DNA from: Bacillota bacterium | GTDB taxonomy: Bacteria; Bacillota; Clostridia; Ch29 | DNA: 64,000 bases | Direction of reading: 5' to 3' | Assembly: GCA_013540605.1 (NCBI GenBank) | Contig: JABVCK010000001.1 | Coordinates: forward strand, 278,340-342,339 | Shown: positions 51,643-60,369 of the stretch, piece by piece | Position numbering within the stretch: the stretch's first letter is position 1 | Layout of the letters: every line of letters starts with the position of its first letter | Position numbers and translations under genes: made by a program | Notes under the pieces: generated by a model | The model's input: the letters and a program-made list of their open reading frames with translations, nothing else | Database searches by the model: none | What the model was told of the DNA's origin: nothing

Positions 51643-52921
51643 TTATTATATGCCCTTCGTCCTTCATCTGCTGTAAGGTCATGAGTACTCCAAGCCTGGT
51701 ATGATCCCAGGTCAGACCTCCCTGCAGGTATCCGTAATAGGGTTCTCTTATCGGAGCATCAGCACTCAGTTCAATAGACGAGCCCTGAACGAACGCCCCT
51801 GCAGCCATGACCACCTGATGGCCGTAACCCGGCATATCCCAGGGGTAAGGAGTTACAAAGCTGTCAACCGGCGCCCCCTTCTGGATACCCCTGCAGAAAG
51901 ACAGGAGCTGTTCCTTGTTTTCAAACTCTACCGATTGAATTATATCGCTTCTTTTTTCACCGTATCCGGGTGACACCCTGAAACCCAGTATCTCGAAAAT
52001 CCTGGATGCGTATATAGCACCCTTGAGTGCCTCTGCAACAATATGGGGAGCCAGAAACAGCCCCTGAAGTATACTCCTGTTCATGCCCAGGCTTGCGCCG
52101 CACTTTTTACCGAGTCCGGGCGCCGTAAGGGCAGAGGCGCATCTTTCCACAAGCTCGCGTTTACCCGCTATATAACCTCCCGCCGGGGCCAGACCTCCGC
52201 CGGGGTTTTTAATCAGCGAGCCGGCAATAATATCCGCTCCCACCTGTAAAGGTTCGAGTTTTTCTATGAATTCGCCGTAGCAGTTGTCCACCATTATTAC
52301 CGCATCTTTTTTCAACTCTCTTACACAATTAACAATACTTTTGACATCCCTTATTGAAAGGGCGGGCCTCCAATCATAGCCGGTAGACCTCTGCAGGAAA
52401 ACAACCTTTGAGTTGTCGCTAATTTTTCTTCTAATTCCTTCATAATCCACGCTTCCGTCTTTTAAATCCACCTGTGAATAGCCTATACCAAACTCCCTGA
52501 GGTTTCCGGGAGCGCTGCCCCTGATACCAAGAACCTCCTCCAGGGTATCGTATGGTCGTCCGGTCACCGAAAGCAGCTCATCCCCCGGTCTCAGAAGACC
52601 CCTCAGGCATGTGGCCAGCGCATGGGTACCCGATACCATTTGAACCCTTACGAGGGCATCTTCCCCGCCGAATACCCGCGCATATATGCCGTCAATAACA
52701 TCCCTGCCGCTGTCGCCGTACCCGTAACCCGTTGTGCCGGCGAAGTGGCTGTCGCTTAACCTCTCCTCCTGCATTGCCCTAAGTACCTTTGCCTGGTTGA
52801 ACAAGCGTATGTCGTCTATCCTTTCAAACTGTTCCCTTATATCCCTTACAGCCAGCCTGTCCAGGCTGACAAGCTTCTTGTCCAGCTTCAGCAGGTCCAT
52901 AAGCTTTACAGGCATTTCCAT
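51629..52921 (-). CDS. ynbB: Cystathionine beta-/methionine gamma-lyase family (YnbB, 'aluminum resistance')
   Basis: SGTHALATCLRGLLRPGDELLSVTGRPYDTLEEVLG, AGSLIKNPGGGLAPAGGYIAG. Confidence 0.93.
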   Translation of the reverse strand: MEMPVKLMDLLKLDKKLVSLDRLAVRDIREQFERIDDIRLFNQAKVLRAMQEERLSDSHFAGTTGYGYGDSGRDVIDGIYARVFGGEDALVRVQMVSGTHALATCLRGLLRPGDELLSVTGRPYDTLEEVLGIRGSAPGNLREFGIGYSQVDLKDGSVDYEGIRRKISDNSKVVFLQRSTGYDWRPALSIRDVKSIVNCVRELKKDAVIMVDNCYGEFIEKLEPLQVGADIIAGSLIKNPGGGLAPAGGYIAGKRELVERCASALTAPGLGKKCGASLGMNRSILQGLFLAPHIVAEALKGAIYASRIFEILGFRVSPGYGEKRSDIIQSVEFENKEQLLSFCRGIQKGAPVDSFVTPYPWDMPGYGHQVVMAAGAFVQGSSIELSADAPIREPYYGYLQGGLTWDHTRLGVLMTLQQMKDEGHIIISGQ

Positions 52922-52983
52922 ATTCAGTCACCCCTTGGCTTCGTCCTCATCCGTAACTATTATATATCCATGATGCTTTAACA

Positions 52984-53925
52984 TCAACCGTATCCGTTAT
53001 CCTCAAAGGCAAGGGAAATATCCTGCCTCTCGATGGTCATAAGGTTCTCCCTCGTAACGACCTTTTCATGGGCCAGCCGTACAGCCTGCTTTCTTATTGC
53101 CTTTTCCACCAGGTTTCTAATGAATCTGGCATTTCCCATCACCAGGTCTCCCTGTTTCACCTGTTCGTACAGTATCTCTCTGATTTTTGACTTTGCCCCG
53201 GTGGTAAATTTATATTCCCTCTTTTCCAGCATGGTCTCCCCTATCTCCACCAGTTCTTCTATTTTATAGTCGGGAAACTCCAGGTGTATGGGAAACCGTG
53301 ACCTCAAGCCCGGATTGGACCTCAGGAAGCGCTCCATCTCTTCCTTATACCCTGCAAGAATAAGTATCAAATCGTCCTTTTTATCCTCCATAGCCTTTAC
53401 AAGGGTGTCTATTGCCTCCTTGCCGAAATCCTTTTCACCGCCCCGGGCCAGGGAATAGGCCTCGTCTATGAACAGAATACCTCCAAGGGCCTTTTTTATA
53501 GTGTCCCTCGTTTTCTGGGCCGTATGCCCTATGTACTCCCCCACCAGATCGGCCCTCTCTACCTCCACCAGGTGCCCCTTGCTGAGCAGCCCCATCTTTG
53601 AGAAAGCCCTCCCCAGAATCCTAGCAACGGTGGTCTTGCCCGTACCCGGATTGCCCTTGAATATCATGTGCAGCACCTGGGGTTCGGAAGCAAGACTGTT
53701 CCGCTTCCTTTCCCGCTGTATTGTAATATATGCATTGATTTCGGTGACCAGATCCTTGATTCTTTCCATGCCGACAAGGGAGTTCAACTCTGCAAGGATA
53801 AGGGAAAGATCTTCCTCTCTGTCATTTCCGTTCTTATTCTCATAACTAACCTCTTTGCCGGGAGCAGATTGGTACTGGGTGACCCTGTATCCGCTTTGCA
53901 TAGTGGGAATTTTCTTTACAATCAA
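52984..53925 (-). CDS. spoVK: Stage V sporulation protein K, AAA+ ATPase
   Basis: FKGNPGTGKTTVARILGRAFSKMGLLSKGHLVEVERADLVGEYIGHTAQKT. Confidence 0.93.
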   Translation of the reverse strand: MIVKKIPTMQSGYRVTQYQSAPGKEVSYENKNGNDREEDLSLILAELNSLVGMERIKDLVTEINAYITIQRERKRNSLASEPQVLHMIFKGNPGTGKTTVARILGRAFSKMGLLSKGHLVEVERADLVGEYIGHTAQKTRDTIKKALGGILFIDEAYSLARGGEKDFGKEAIDTLVKAMEDKKDDLILILAGYKEEMERFLRSNPGLRSRFPIHLEFPDYKIEELVEIGETMLEKREYKFTTGAKSKIREILYEQVKQGDLVMGNARFIRNLVEKAIRKQAVRLAHEKVVTRENLMTIERQDISLAFEDNGYG

Positions 53926-53975
53926 CGCTTATCACCTCAAAAAGTAGCTATAACTATAATATGCCGCTGCAGGCA

Positions 53976-54007
53976 AAACCGACACGGTATAAACCGTGCC
54001 GGTTTTG
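53976..54007 (-). terminator. Bidirectional-looking terminator hairpin
   Basis: AAAACCGaCACGGT-ataa-ACCGTGcCGGTTTT. Confidence 0.75.
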
Positions 54008-54048
54008 TACAAATCAACCCAAAGATTTATTAGAATTATCCATAAAGC

Positions 54049-54184
54049 TATTTATAATCCCAAGCAACTTGTCCGCTACCGTCCAGAGGTACGAAAAACA
54101 GAGCATCTCCTGTCGATTCAGAATGGAAAGCACGATAATAGACATTATCATTTATTACATAGATGAAATTCGGCCTAAAACTAG
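54049..54184 (-). pseudogene. C-terminal remnant of a gene cut at the IS boundary (DUF5050-like)
   Basis: In-frame PSFRPNFIYVINDNVYYRAFHSESTGDALFFVPLDGSGQVAWDYK*, followed by a terminator. Confidence 0.6.
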
Positions 54185-55302
54185 GTAGTTCCCCCTGAAA
54201 AAGTAACAATTTAGAAGCCCCATATATTTCCGTTGCCCACCCAAGTCTTTGTCCCTTGATAACCTCTTGACCGGCTACGGCCTAACCCGTATTTGCGTTT
54301 AAGCAGACTGATTCTGGCTTCAATACCGGCACGCCAGTGCTGTAGTCTCTTAAAGGCAGATTGTCTTTCCTTTGTCTTCTGTTTTTTACTGAGTTTACCT
54401 TTTTTAGGCAGGCTAACCCTCTTGATCCCCTTTTGCACACAAAGGTCCTCATTATCTTTGGAGCCAAAACCTCTATCGGCAGCTATACCCCAAGGGGCCT
54501 TACCGAATAGTTCCTGGTGTTTTTCAAGACTCTCAGCCAGCAAGGTGTCATCGGAAGGGTTGCCCCGGTATACTTCAAAACCTGTAATCACATGATCTTC
54601 TGTTTCCTGTATCAGGACTTTGTATCCAAACTCTGTAGGTTTCTTGGGCTTACCCTTTTTTATCGGCCGGGCATCTGTATCATGAATGCTTACTATCCGG
54701 TCAGGAATAGTTCGGTTTCCCAAGACTACTTGTTTGCTCTGGTCAATAATTCTTTGGGCCACTTGAAGCTGTTCTGTCAGCTTTTCTACCAACTGTTTAG
54801 TACTGCGTGAGGCCTTTTCGCCATCACGCCATAGTTTATGATATGCATTTTTTAGTACACCGCTTGCTTCTTCTATTACAGTCTCAGCTGTAGCTATGAT
54901 TTTGGTGGTAATCTTATCGATTTCTTTTACGGCTTCACCTGTTCGGCGCTTGGCTACCTTTGAAATGTTAAGCACTCTCTTTTTTACACTGCGGTTTCTA
55001 TCGTGAAATTCAGTTCTTATGGCTGCACCGGTTTCCTTAATTTCCTTTACTGTCCGGGTAATGACCTTGATGCTGTCCTGTAAAAGCCTGGCATCAGTCG
55101 GGTGGTGAATGTCTGATTCTACCACTGTAGTATCTATCCGTAATTTACGACCGCGAATAAGCTTTTGGTCCATGGCTTTTTTAAGCAGCAACCTATTAAG
55201 TTCATCTATCAATTCCCAACCGTATTTTTTAGTCAGCTTAATCAGAGTGTTTGATTTTATATATTTTTAGCATTTTGTTCCGACTTTTTCAGGGGGAACT
55301 AC
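54185..55302 (-). mobile_element. Defective insertion sequence, 1118 bp, perfect 20-bp terminal inverted repeats
   Basis: GTAGTTCCCCCTGAAAAAGT (54185-54204) and its exact reverse complement (55283-55302). Confidence 0.85.
54211..55212 (-). pseudogene. Transposase (IS5/ISNCY-like DDE), truncated
   Basis: RIDTTVVESDIHHPTDARLLQDS, ADRGFGSKDNEDLC, RAGIEARISLLKRKYGLGRSRSRGYQGTKTWVG; coding similarity extends upstream to an in-frame stop without an ATG. Confidence 0.8.
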
Positions 55303-55323
55303 TTAATCTATGTGGGAATCTTT

Positions 55324-55890
55324 TTACAATATTTCGCTTATCCAATGGGAAGCCAACCATAGATTTGCTTCTCCCATGATAAGATTACTGGATTCTATGG
55401 GAGGAAATGCGCTCAGAACACGCTCTAGTAGCGTCAAACCCTTAACTCCCATCATAGAAAGCTCATTTACTGCCTTATCAAACACTCTGAAAAGCAGAGA
55501 CCGCAATGCTCCTGCCGCCTGTTTCAGTTTATCCTTGTACTCCGCCCACCATCGTCTTACTGTTTGTATGCTTGCTTCACTCTCGATTTGTTCCGGCTTC
55601 AGCCCGTCTTCAAGATCATTCACTGCAAGCTCGATATCGCAGGCTGAATAATGCTTTCTCGGGCTGATGAAATCCGGAATGACAGCATGGGTTTTATTGC
55701 AGTCGTTACATTTAACTCTTTGTATCGGAATATATTCTATTGTATCTGATATATGTACATGCCGCTCATAACTGCCATGGCCTATAGTTTCCCCACCACA
55801 GCAGGGGCATCTTAGTTCTATGGATTCCAAATATTTTAGATAATGTGTAAGATAGGCCTTAACATTTTGACCCATATATGCTATTATCAT
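55324..55890 (-). CDS. IS-associated zinc-ribbon/HTH protein (DUF6431-like)
   Basis: CPCCGGETIGHGSYERHV...RVKCNDCNKTHAVIPDFISPRKHYS; EASIQTVRRWWAEYK. Confidence 0.6.
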   Translation of the reverse strand: MIIAYMGQNVKAYLTHYLKYLESIELRCPCCGGETIGHGSYERHVHISDTIEYIPIQRVKCNDCNKTHAVIPDFISPRKHYSACDIELAVNDLEDGLKPEQIESEASIQTVRRWWAEYKDKLKQAAGALRSLLFRVFDKAVNELSMMGVKGLTLLERVLSAFPPIESSNLIMGEANLWLASHWISEIL

Positions 55891-56177
55891 ATTACTTTAA
55901 TGTGTGAGAGCTTTGAGAGTTAAATGCGCGAACATTTAACATGAATCTCAAGGCTCTTTCCATATCCTCCCGAATTTACTTCGGTTTGATATTAACATAT
56001 TTGTAAACGGTCACGCAACCAAGATCTATTCATAATTGGTGCTCTTTCAAACCATCCTTGATTTTCAGTCTTGCTACCCGTGGCATACGAAATCGCCCAG
56101 GATTTAGCCTGGAGCTTTGTCAAACGCACCACCTATCCCCTCGTTTGTGTCCCCTCGTTTGTGAAACATGCCTCCTT

Positions 56178-56651
56178 TTAGGAAGCGTTTACAGCTAATT
56201 TCTTGTTTCTTTCTATATAATTGGTCAATTCAACATCCTCTTTGGGTATTAAAATTCCGGCTGTTCTATACCCTCTTGATCCTGGATAGAGGTTTATATA
56301 AAACCTTCCGAATCTTTTTTTGATTTCACAAGTTTCGTAACCGGTAACAAGATTTCCTTGTACTCTATATACTTCATGTATAGACAAAATCAATAAATTG
56401 AATCTATCAAAATCTATTTTAGTGTATACAGAGAGCGTATTGATTAAATCCTCTTCATTAGTAACCAATAAATATGAGTAGCGAGTTCCACGATATTCTA
56501 GAGTTTCTAGGCTGCTAAGAACATCTTCGTCAACGTTAACACCAATAATTTTCGTGCTATATACCGTATATGGTTGAAAACAACTCCCGTAGATAATAAA
56601 ACAAATAGAAATTGCCAATAAAATTCCGATAGTCATTATTATTGGTTTCAT
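56178..56651 (-). CDS. Hypothetical membrane-anchored protein
   Basis: N-terminal TM, plausible coding composition, RBS-like gggagg upstream. Confidence 0.55.
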   Translation of the reverse strand: MKPIIMTIGILLAISICFIIYGSCFQPYTVYSTKIIGVNVDEDVLSSLETLEYRGTRYSYLLVTNEEDLINTLSVYTKIDFDRFNLLILSIHEVYRVQGNLVTGYETCEIKKRFGRFYINLYPGSRGYRTAGILIPKEDVELTNYIERNKKLAVNAS

Positions 56652-56794
56652 TGTTATCCTCCCAAGGTATCTATTAATAATTCATAGTTTTTTCATCATC
56701 ACTATACATATTATTAAAACCTATTTAAAATGTCTATACAAATGCACATATCAGCCAAATACAAAAATACATTTGTGAATAATCCGTCCCGCTT

Positions 56795-56864
56795 TGAGCC
56801 ATAGTTCCGGTAAGTGAGAGCCACCGTTCCGGTGAAATTGAGCCATCCTTCCGGAGGGTGAGCT
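56795..56864. mobile_element. Orphan IS end with 22-bp-spaced direct repeats (IS21-like)
   Basis: TGAGCCATAGTTCCGG / GAGAGCCACCGTTCCGG / TGAGCCATCCTTCCGG; AGCC at 56797, 56819, 56841. Confidence 0.55.
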
Positions 56865-57112
56865 ATATGTATTTTCGATGCTTCAACCTTACGCATTTAT
56901 TCCACGGTCCACAGAGGAAGGTATAATGGACTTAACTCCCGGCCTGTCCCTGACAGGTAAAGGGTGGGTCCCTGCCAATGTATAATCCCTCGAAAAGATG
57001 TGTGCATTGGCGGGGATATTTGTTTTTTGTTCTTTACCCAATTATACAAATACAAAATCCCATATTCAACCTATATTGTCCTAAAATGTCATTTCAATGT
57101 CCGAAAATACAT

Positions 57113-57445
57113 CTAAAGCAAATTATGTCCGTATTTTTTAGAAAGATAGGCGTACTCATCATAGTTATAGAAAACGATTTTGTTGGATGTACGGCAGTAC
57201 GGTACTATTTTCTCTATTTTTTTAAGATTAACTATGAAGGAACGGTGGGTTCTTGCAAAGTATCCTTGATTAAGCATGACCTCCATGTGCTCAAGGGATT
57301 TATACGATACATATTTTTCCTGGTACGTATGAATAACCCTTTTTCGCTGGATGGATTCAATGAACAGAATATCTTCGGGGTTTATTAATACACATCCTTC
57401 AGTTGTGCTAAGGTCGATTAGCTGGGATTGCTGCATAAACATCAA
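57113..57445 (-). CDS. LytTR-domain DNA-binding protein
   Basis: INPEDILFIESIQRKRVIHTYQEKYVSYKSLEHMEVMLNQGYFARTHRSFIVNLKKIEKI. Confidence 0.8.
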   Translation of the reverse strand: MMFMQQSQLIDLSTTEGCVLINPEDILFIESIQRKRVIHTYQEKYVSYKSLEHMEVMLNQGYFARTHRSFIVNLKKIEKIVPYCRTSNKIVFYNYDEYAYLSKKYGHNLL

Positions 57446-57513
57446 CCTTCCTCTCAGGCAAAACCGCTATTACCTGTAATCTGAGGTCTGCAGCGTATTT
57501 GAACATTAAAAAA

Positions 57514-57595
57514 GTTTGGCAGCCTGGCAATCATGGCTTGAAGCTGTAGACCCATGGCTTTGCGTCCTTGCCTTTCGGCAAGTTTGCCTTTACAA
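57514..57595 (-). ncRNA. Cyclic di-GMP-I (GEMM) riboswitch, copy 1
   Basis: Minus strand AAAGGCAAACTTGCCGAAAGGCAAGGACGCAAAGCCATGGGTCTACAGCTTCAAGCCATGATTGCCAGGCTGCC. Confidence 0.9.
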
Positions 57596-57642
57596 AATTA
57601 TCACTGTTCTTCTATACCTATAAATTCCTTTTCTGCTTATAA

Positions 57643-57668
57643 GACGTTTCTAAAACAAAAAATGTTAC
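57643..57668 (-). promoter_or_regulatory. ECF-sigma-type promoter P1
   Basis: Minus strand GTAAC(AAC)-N17-CGTC: gtAACattttttgttttagaaaCGTCttata. Confidence 0.7.
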
Positions 57669-57812
57669 GCTTTTTTGGAAAATTTTCCTCTTTATAATTA
57701 AATTTGTACATGGTTCTCAGAGGATATTTGTTAGTTGATAAGTTATCCTTTATTCCCATGATTAGTATTTAATGGTATAATTATGCCAGAAAACCTTTTT
57801 GGAGGGGGCTTC

Positions 57813-58382
57813 ATGGAAAACTCAATTACTAAAGAAGAATACGTTGCAGCCTTCCAGAACATATACGCTCATTTATACAGAACGGTTCTATATATTTTAA
57901 AAGACCGACACCTGGCTTATGATATCGTCCAGGAGACTTTTATCAGGGGATGTAAAAAAATCGATACTTTGAACAATCCGGACAGTTTCAAGCCCTGGAT
58001 AAACAGAATCGCTATCAATATAACTTATGATTATTTAAGAAGGACTAAAGAGACTAGTATTGAAGATATTAATAAGGTAATTCAGCTTGAAAGCATTTCT
58101 TCCGGTATACCGGACAGCAGTGTTGAGAACAAAATCTTAAATCACGAACTCAGCAGTAAAATAAAAGACGCTATTTGTTCGCTGGATGAAAGTCATTCAC
58201 TCATTCTGGTCCTGAGGTTTTATTGCGAGTTGAGCTATAATGAAATAGCCTCGGAACTGGGCATCGACCTAAACGCAGTTAGATCGAGATTGTACAGGGC
58301 TAAAAACCTGCTAAGGCGCGAACTGGCAAACAGCGATATCGCAAGAGAATATTTCGAAGGTGTGAAGGCAAATGAAAAATAA
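57813..58382 (+). CDS. ECF-type RNA polymerase sigma factor
   Basis: HLAYDIVQETFIRGCKKID...INRIAINITYDYLRR...YNEIASELGIDLNAVRSRLYRAKNLLRREL. Confidence 0.93.
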   Translation: MENSITKEEYVAAFQNIYAHLYRTVLYILKDRHLAYDIVQETFIRGCKKIDTLNNPDSFKPWINRIAINITYDYLRRTKETSIEDINKVIQLESISSGIPDSSVENKILNHELSSKIKDAICSLDESHSLILVLRFYCELSYNEIASELGIDLNAVRSRLYRAKNLLRRELANSDIAREYFEGVKANEK

Positions 58383-59119
58383 AGGCCAGATACTCATGAA
58401 AGAAAGCCTGGATGCTGTCATAAACAGCCTCCCCGGCCCCCCGGAAGAGCCGGATTGGACTGCCCTTTTATCTCAAGCTGATGAGAACAACGGGCCTAAA
58501 AAAAACTGAAACTAAAAAGAATTTCTGGAGGACTAAAAACATCTATGCGGCAGCATCTATCCTTTTGATTGTTACCTTGCTTATATCCTTCTGTACTACC
58601 ACCAGTGCAGATAATGCTTTATTCCAAAGCGTTTGGTTCCGAGCTCAAAAGAATATAGGCAGCATTTTCAAACTCAATACGGAACATAAAATCAATAGCA
58701 ACGATATAATTCAGGGTGATGAGGATAGTAATATTGATGAATTGCACACCACAGACATCGGCGAAGCTGAGAAAATAACCGATGGAATAATAGCCTTACC
58801 GGAATATATTCCGGATGGGTTTGCCCTAAAGGGAATATCCATATATAAATCCGGCGGTAAGGTGCACAGCATTTTGATTGAATATGACAATACCGACGGA
58901 CAAATCTTAAAACTCAGGGAAAGCATCATTTTGGAGGGTAATACCTATTCAATAAATTATAAGGAAGATAATACTGATATGACTGAATTTGAAGACGATG
59001 GAATAAAATATGTGATTATGGAGTTTGATAATGGAACTGCAAAACTTGTTTGGGACAAATATGGTATTAACTATATGTTTACTGGTCGGAGTAAAACCGC
59101 ACATCGCTCCATGTCCTGA
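58372..59119 (+). pseudogene. Anti-sigma factor split by a frameshift at A8 (58372-58509 and 58481-59119); DUF4367-like sensor domain
   Basis: 46-aa N-terminal ORF ending GPKKN*, then TM (NIYAAASILLIVTLLISFC) and LPEYIPDGFALKGISIYKSGGKVHSILIEYDN in the +1 frame. Confidence 0.7.
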
Positions 59120-59447
59120 TAGTAGTCCATGACGAGCCCTCCTTTTTCTGTAACTCAACCACCACCCTTACTTCCTCCACCGGCCTATAGGTCTCGGTAC
59201 TGCCTTCTATTCCGACATTTCCATTCCCATAATCATTCAATCCTACATACCATACCATGATAAGGTCAGCTTCACCGGTTGGCACTGGTACAAAATTCAA
59301 ATCGGATTTAGCGTGATAATCCTTTACAGAATTCTTTAACTGTTTGAAACCCGGTTCAATTCCTGCAGCATATCCTGTATCATAAGCTAAAGTAACGAAT
59401 AACACTGCCAGCAATGTTAGAGCAATACCTTTTCGTAAATTCATCAT
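59079..59447 (-). CDS. Small secreted protein of unknown function
   Basis: Signal peptide MNLRKGIALTLLAVLFVTLAYDTGYAA; RBS gaaagggg. Confidence 0.75.
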   Translation of the reverse strand: MMNLRKGIALTLLAVLFVTLAYDTGYAAGIEPGFKQLKNSVKDYHAKSDLNFVPVPTGEADLIMVWYVGLNDYGNGNVGIEGSTETYRPVEEVRVVVELQKKEGSSWTTIRTWSDVRFYSDQ

Positions 59448-59485
59448 AGGTTATCCCCTTTCTATAATTTAATTGCTATCTACAG

Positions 59486-59511
59486 GACGGATAAAAAACA
59501 AAAAATGTTAC
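59486..59511 (-). promoter_or_regulatory. ECF-sigma-type promoter P2
   Basis: Minus strand tgtAACattttttgttttttatcCGTCctgt (AAC-N17-CGTC). Confidence 0.65.
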
Positions 59512-59537
59512 ACCGTTTTTTAAAAAAATTTTTATGT

Positions 59538-59608
59538 CATAGTTAGCGCAAAAAAACAAAAGGCTGTCGGGAGCCTCCGGTATGGTAAGCGGCTAAAGTA
59601 ACCGATTT
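59538..59608. repeat. Unassigned structured element, copy A
   Basis: ggctgtcgggagcctccggtatggtaagcggctaaagtaaccgat; homologous to 62003-62096. Confidence 0.7.
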
Positions 59609-59714
59609 TCCCTCTTTCCCCATTAATTTTAATAAAAATACAATAACTGGTTATAATAAAATGTACTATCTGTACATTTTGCACATATTATGCTAATATG
59701 GAGGTGAAAGGAGG

Positions 59715-60140
59715 ATGACTATGTTAACTGAACGTAATCTCACTGATGCTCGCAAAAGTTTCTCGACCTTATATGATGAAGTATTCAATACTTTTAAACC
59801 TACTATTGTTACGCGTAAGAAAACTGAGGAAGTTCTGCTTCTCCGTGTTGACCTGCAGAAGATGCTTCTTCGCCACTTTTCTTTAAAGCCTGAGGTTATA
59901 GCTGAAGATGATAACTCTATTACTTTAACTGTTAATGAACTAGAAATCTATGCTAATGCTAATACTATGGAAGAAGCTGTACAAGAATTAATTAACGACT
60001 TAAAACAATATGCTCAAGATTATATACAACGATCTCAATTATTTTTACATTCGCCCAACCGCCGTGCCCATTTCCCTTATGTATTGCGAATAATGTTATG
60101 TGATAATGACGACGAAATTAGAGATTTACTGGAGTTATAA
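59715..60140 (+). CDS. Antitoxin-like protein (Phd/YefM-like N-terminus, HicB-like C-terminus)
   Basis: TERNLTDARKSFSTLYDEVFNTFKPTIVTRKKTEEVLLL; ITLTVNELEIYANANTMEEAVQELINDLKQYA. Confidence 0.65.
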   Translation: MTMLTERNLTDARKSFSTLYDEVFNTFKPTIVTRKKTEEVLLLRVDLQKMLLRHFSLKPEVIAEDDNSITLTVNELEIYANANTMEEAVQELINDLKQYAQDYIQRSQLFLHSPNRRAHFPYVLRIMLCDNDDEIRDLLEL

Positions 60141-60142
60141 TA

Positions 60143-60367
60143 TTGCCACCGAAATTCAAAGACCTTAAAAAATACTGTGATAAAAATGGTTGGGTAATGA
60201 TTCGCAACACAGACCATTGGTACTATGAAAAAGTTTTAGTCGACGGGACTGTTCTGCAGACTAAAATTAGCCATTCCACACATAAAGAAATTCCCAAGAA
60301 CGTCTGGGAGTTTATCCTGCGAAATCAATTAAAGATCTCTGAAAAAGAATTCTGGAATAATTTATAG
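60143..60367 (+). CDS. HicA-like mRNA interferase toxin candidate
   Basis: NGWVMIRNTDHWYYEKV...SHSTHKEIPKNVWEFILRNQLKIS; abuts antitoxin gene. Confidence 0.65.
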   Translation: MPPKFKDLKKYCDKNGWVMIRNTDHWYYEKVLVDGTVLQTKISHSTHKEIPKNVWEFILRNQLKISEKEFWNNL

Positions 60368-60369
60368 TC

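Noticed and set aside
56714-56896. 60-aa minus ORF over the IS21-like end
   Set aside because: Non-coding IS-end repeats explain the sequence better
57660-57812. Sigma autoregulatory ECF promoter on the + strand
   Set aside because: Searched for AAC-N16-17-CGTC upstream of the sigma gene and found none; only the divergent minus-strand motif P1
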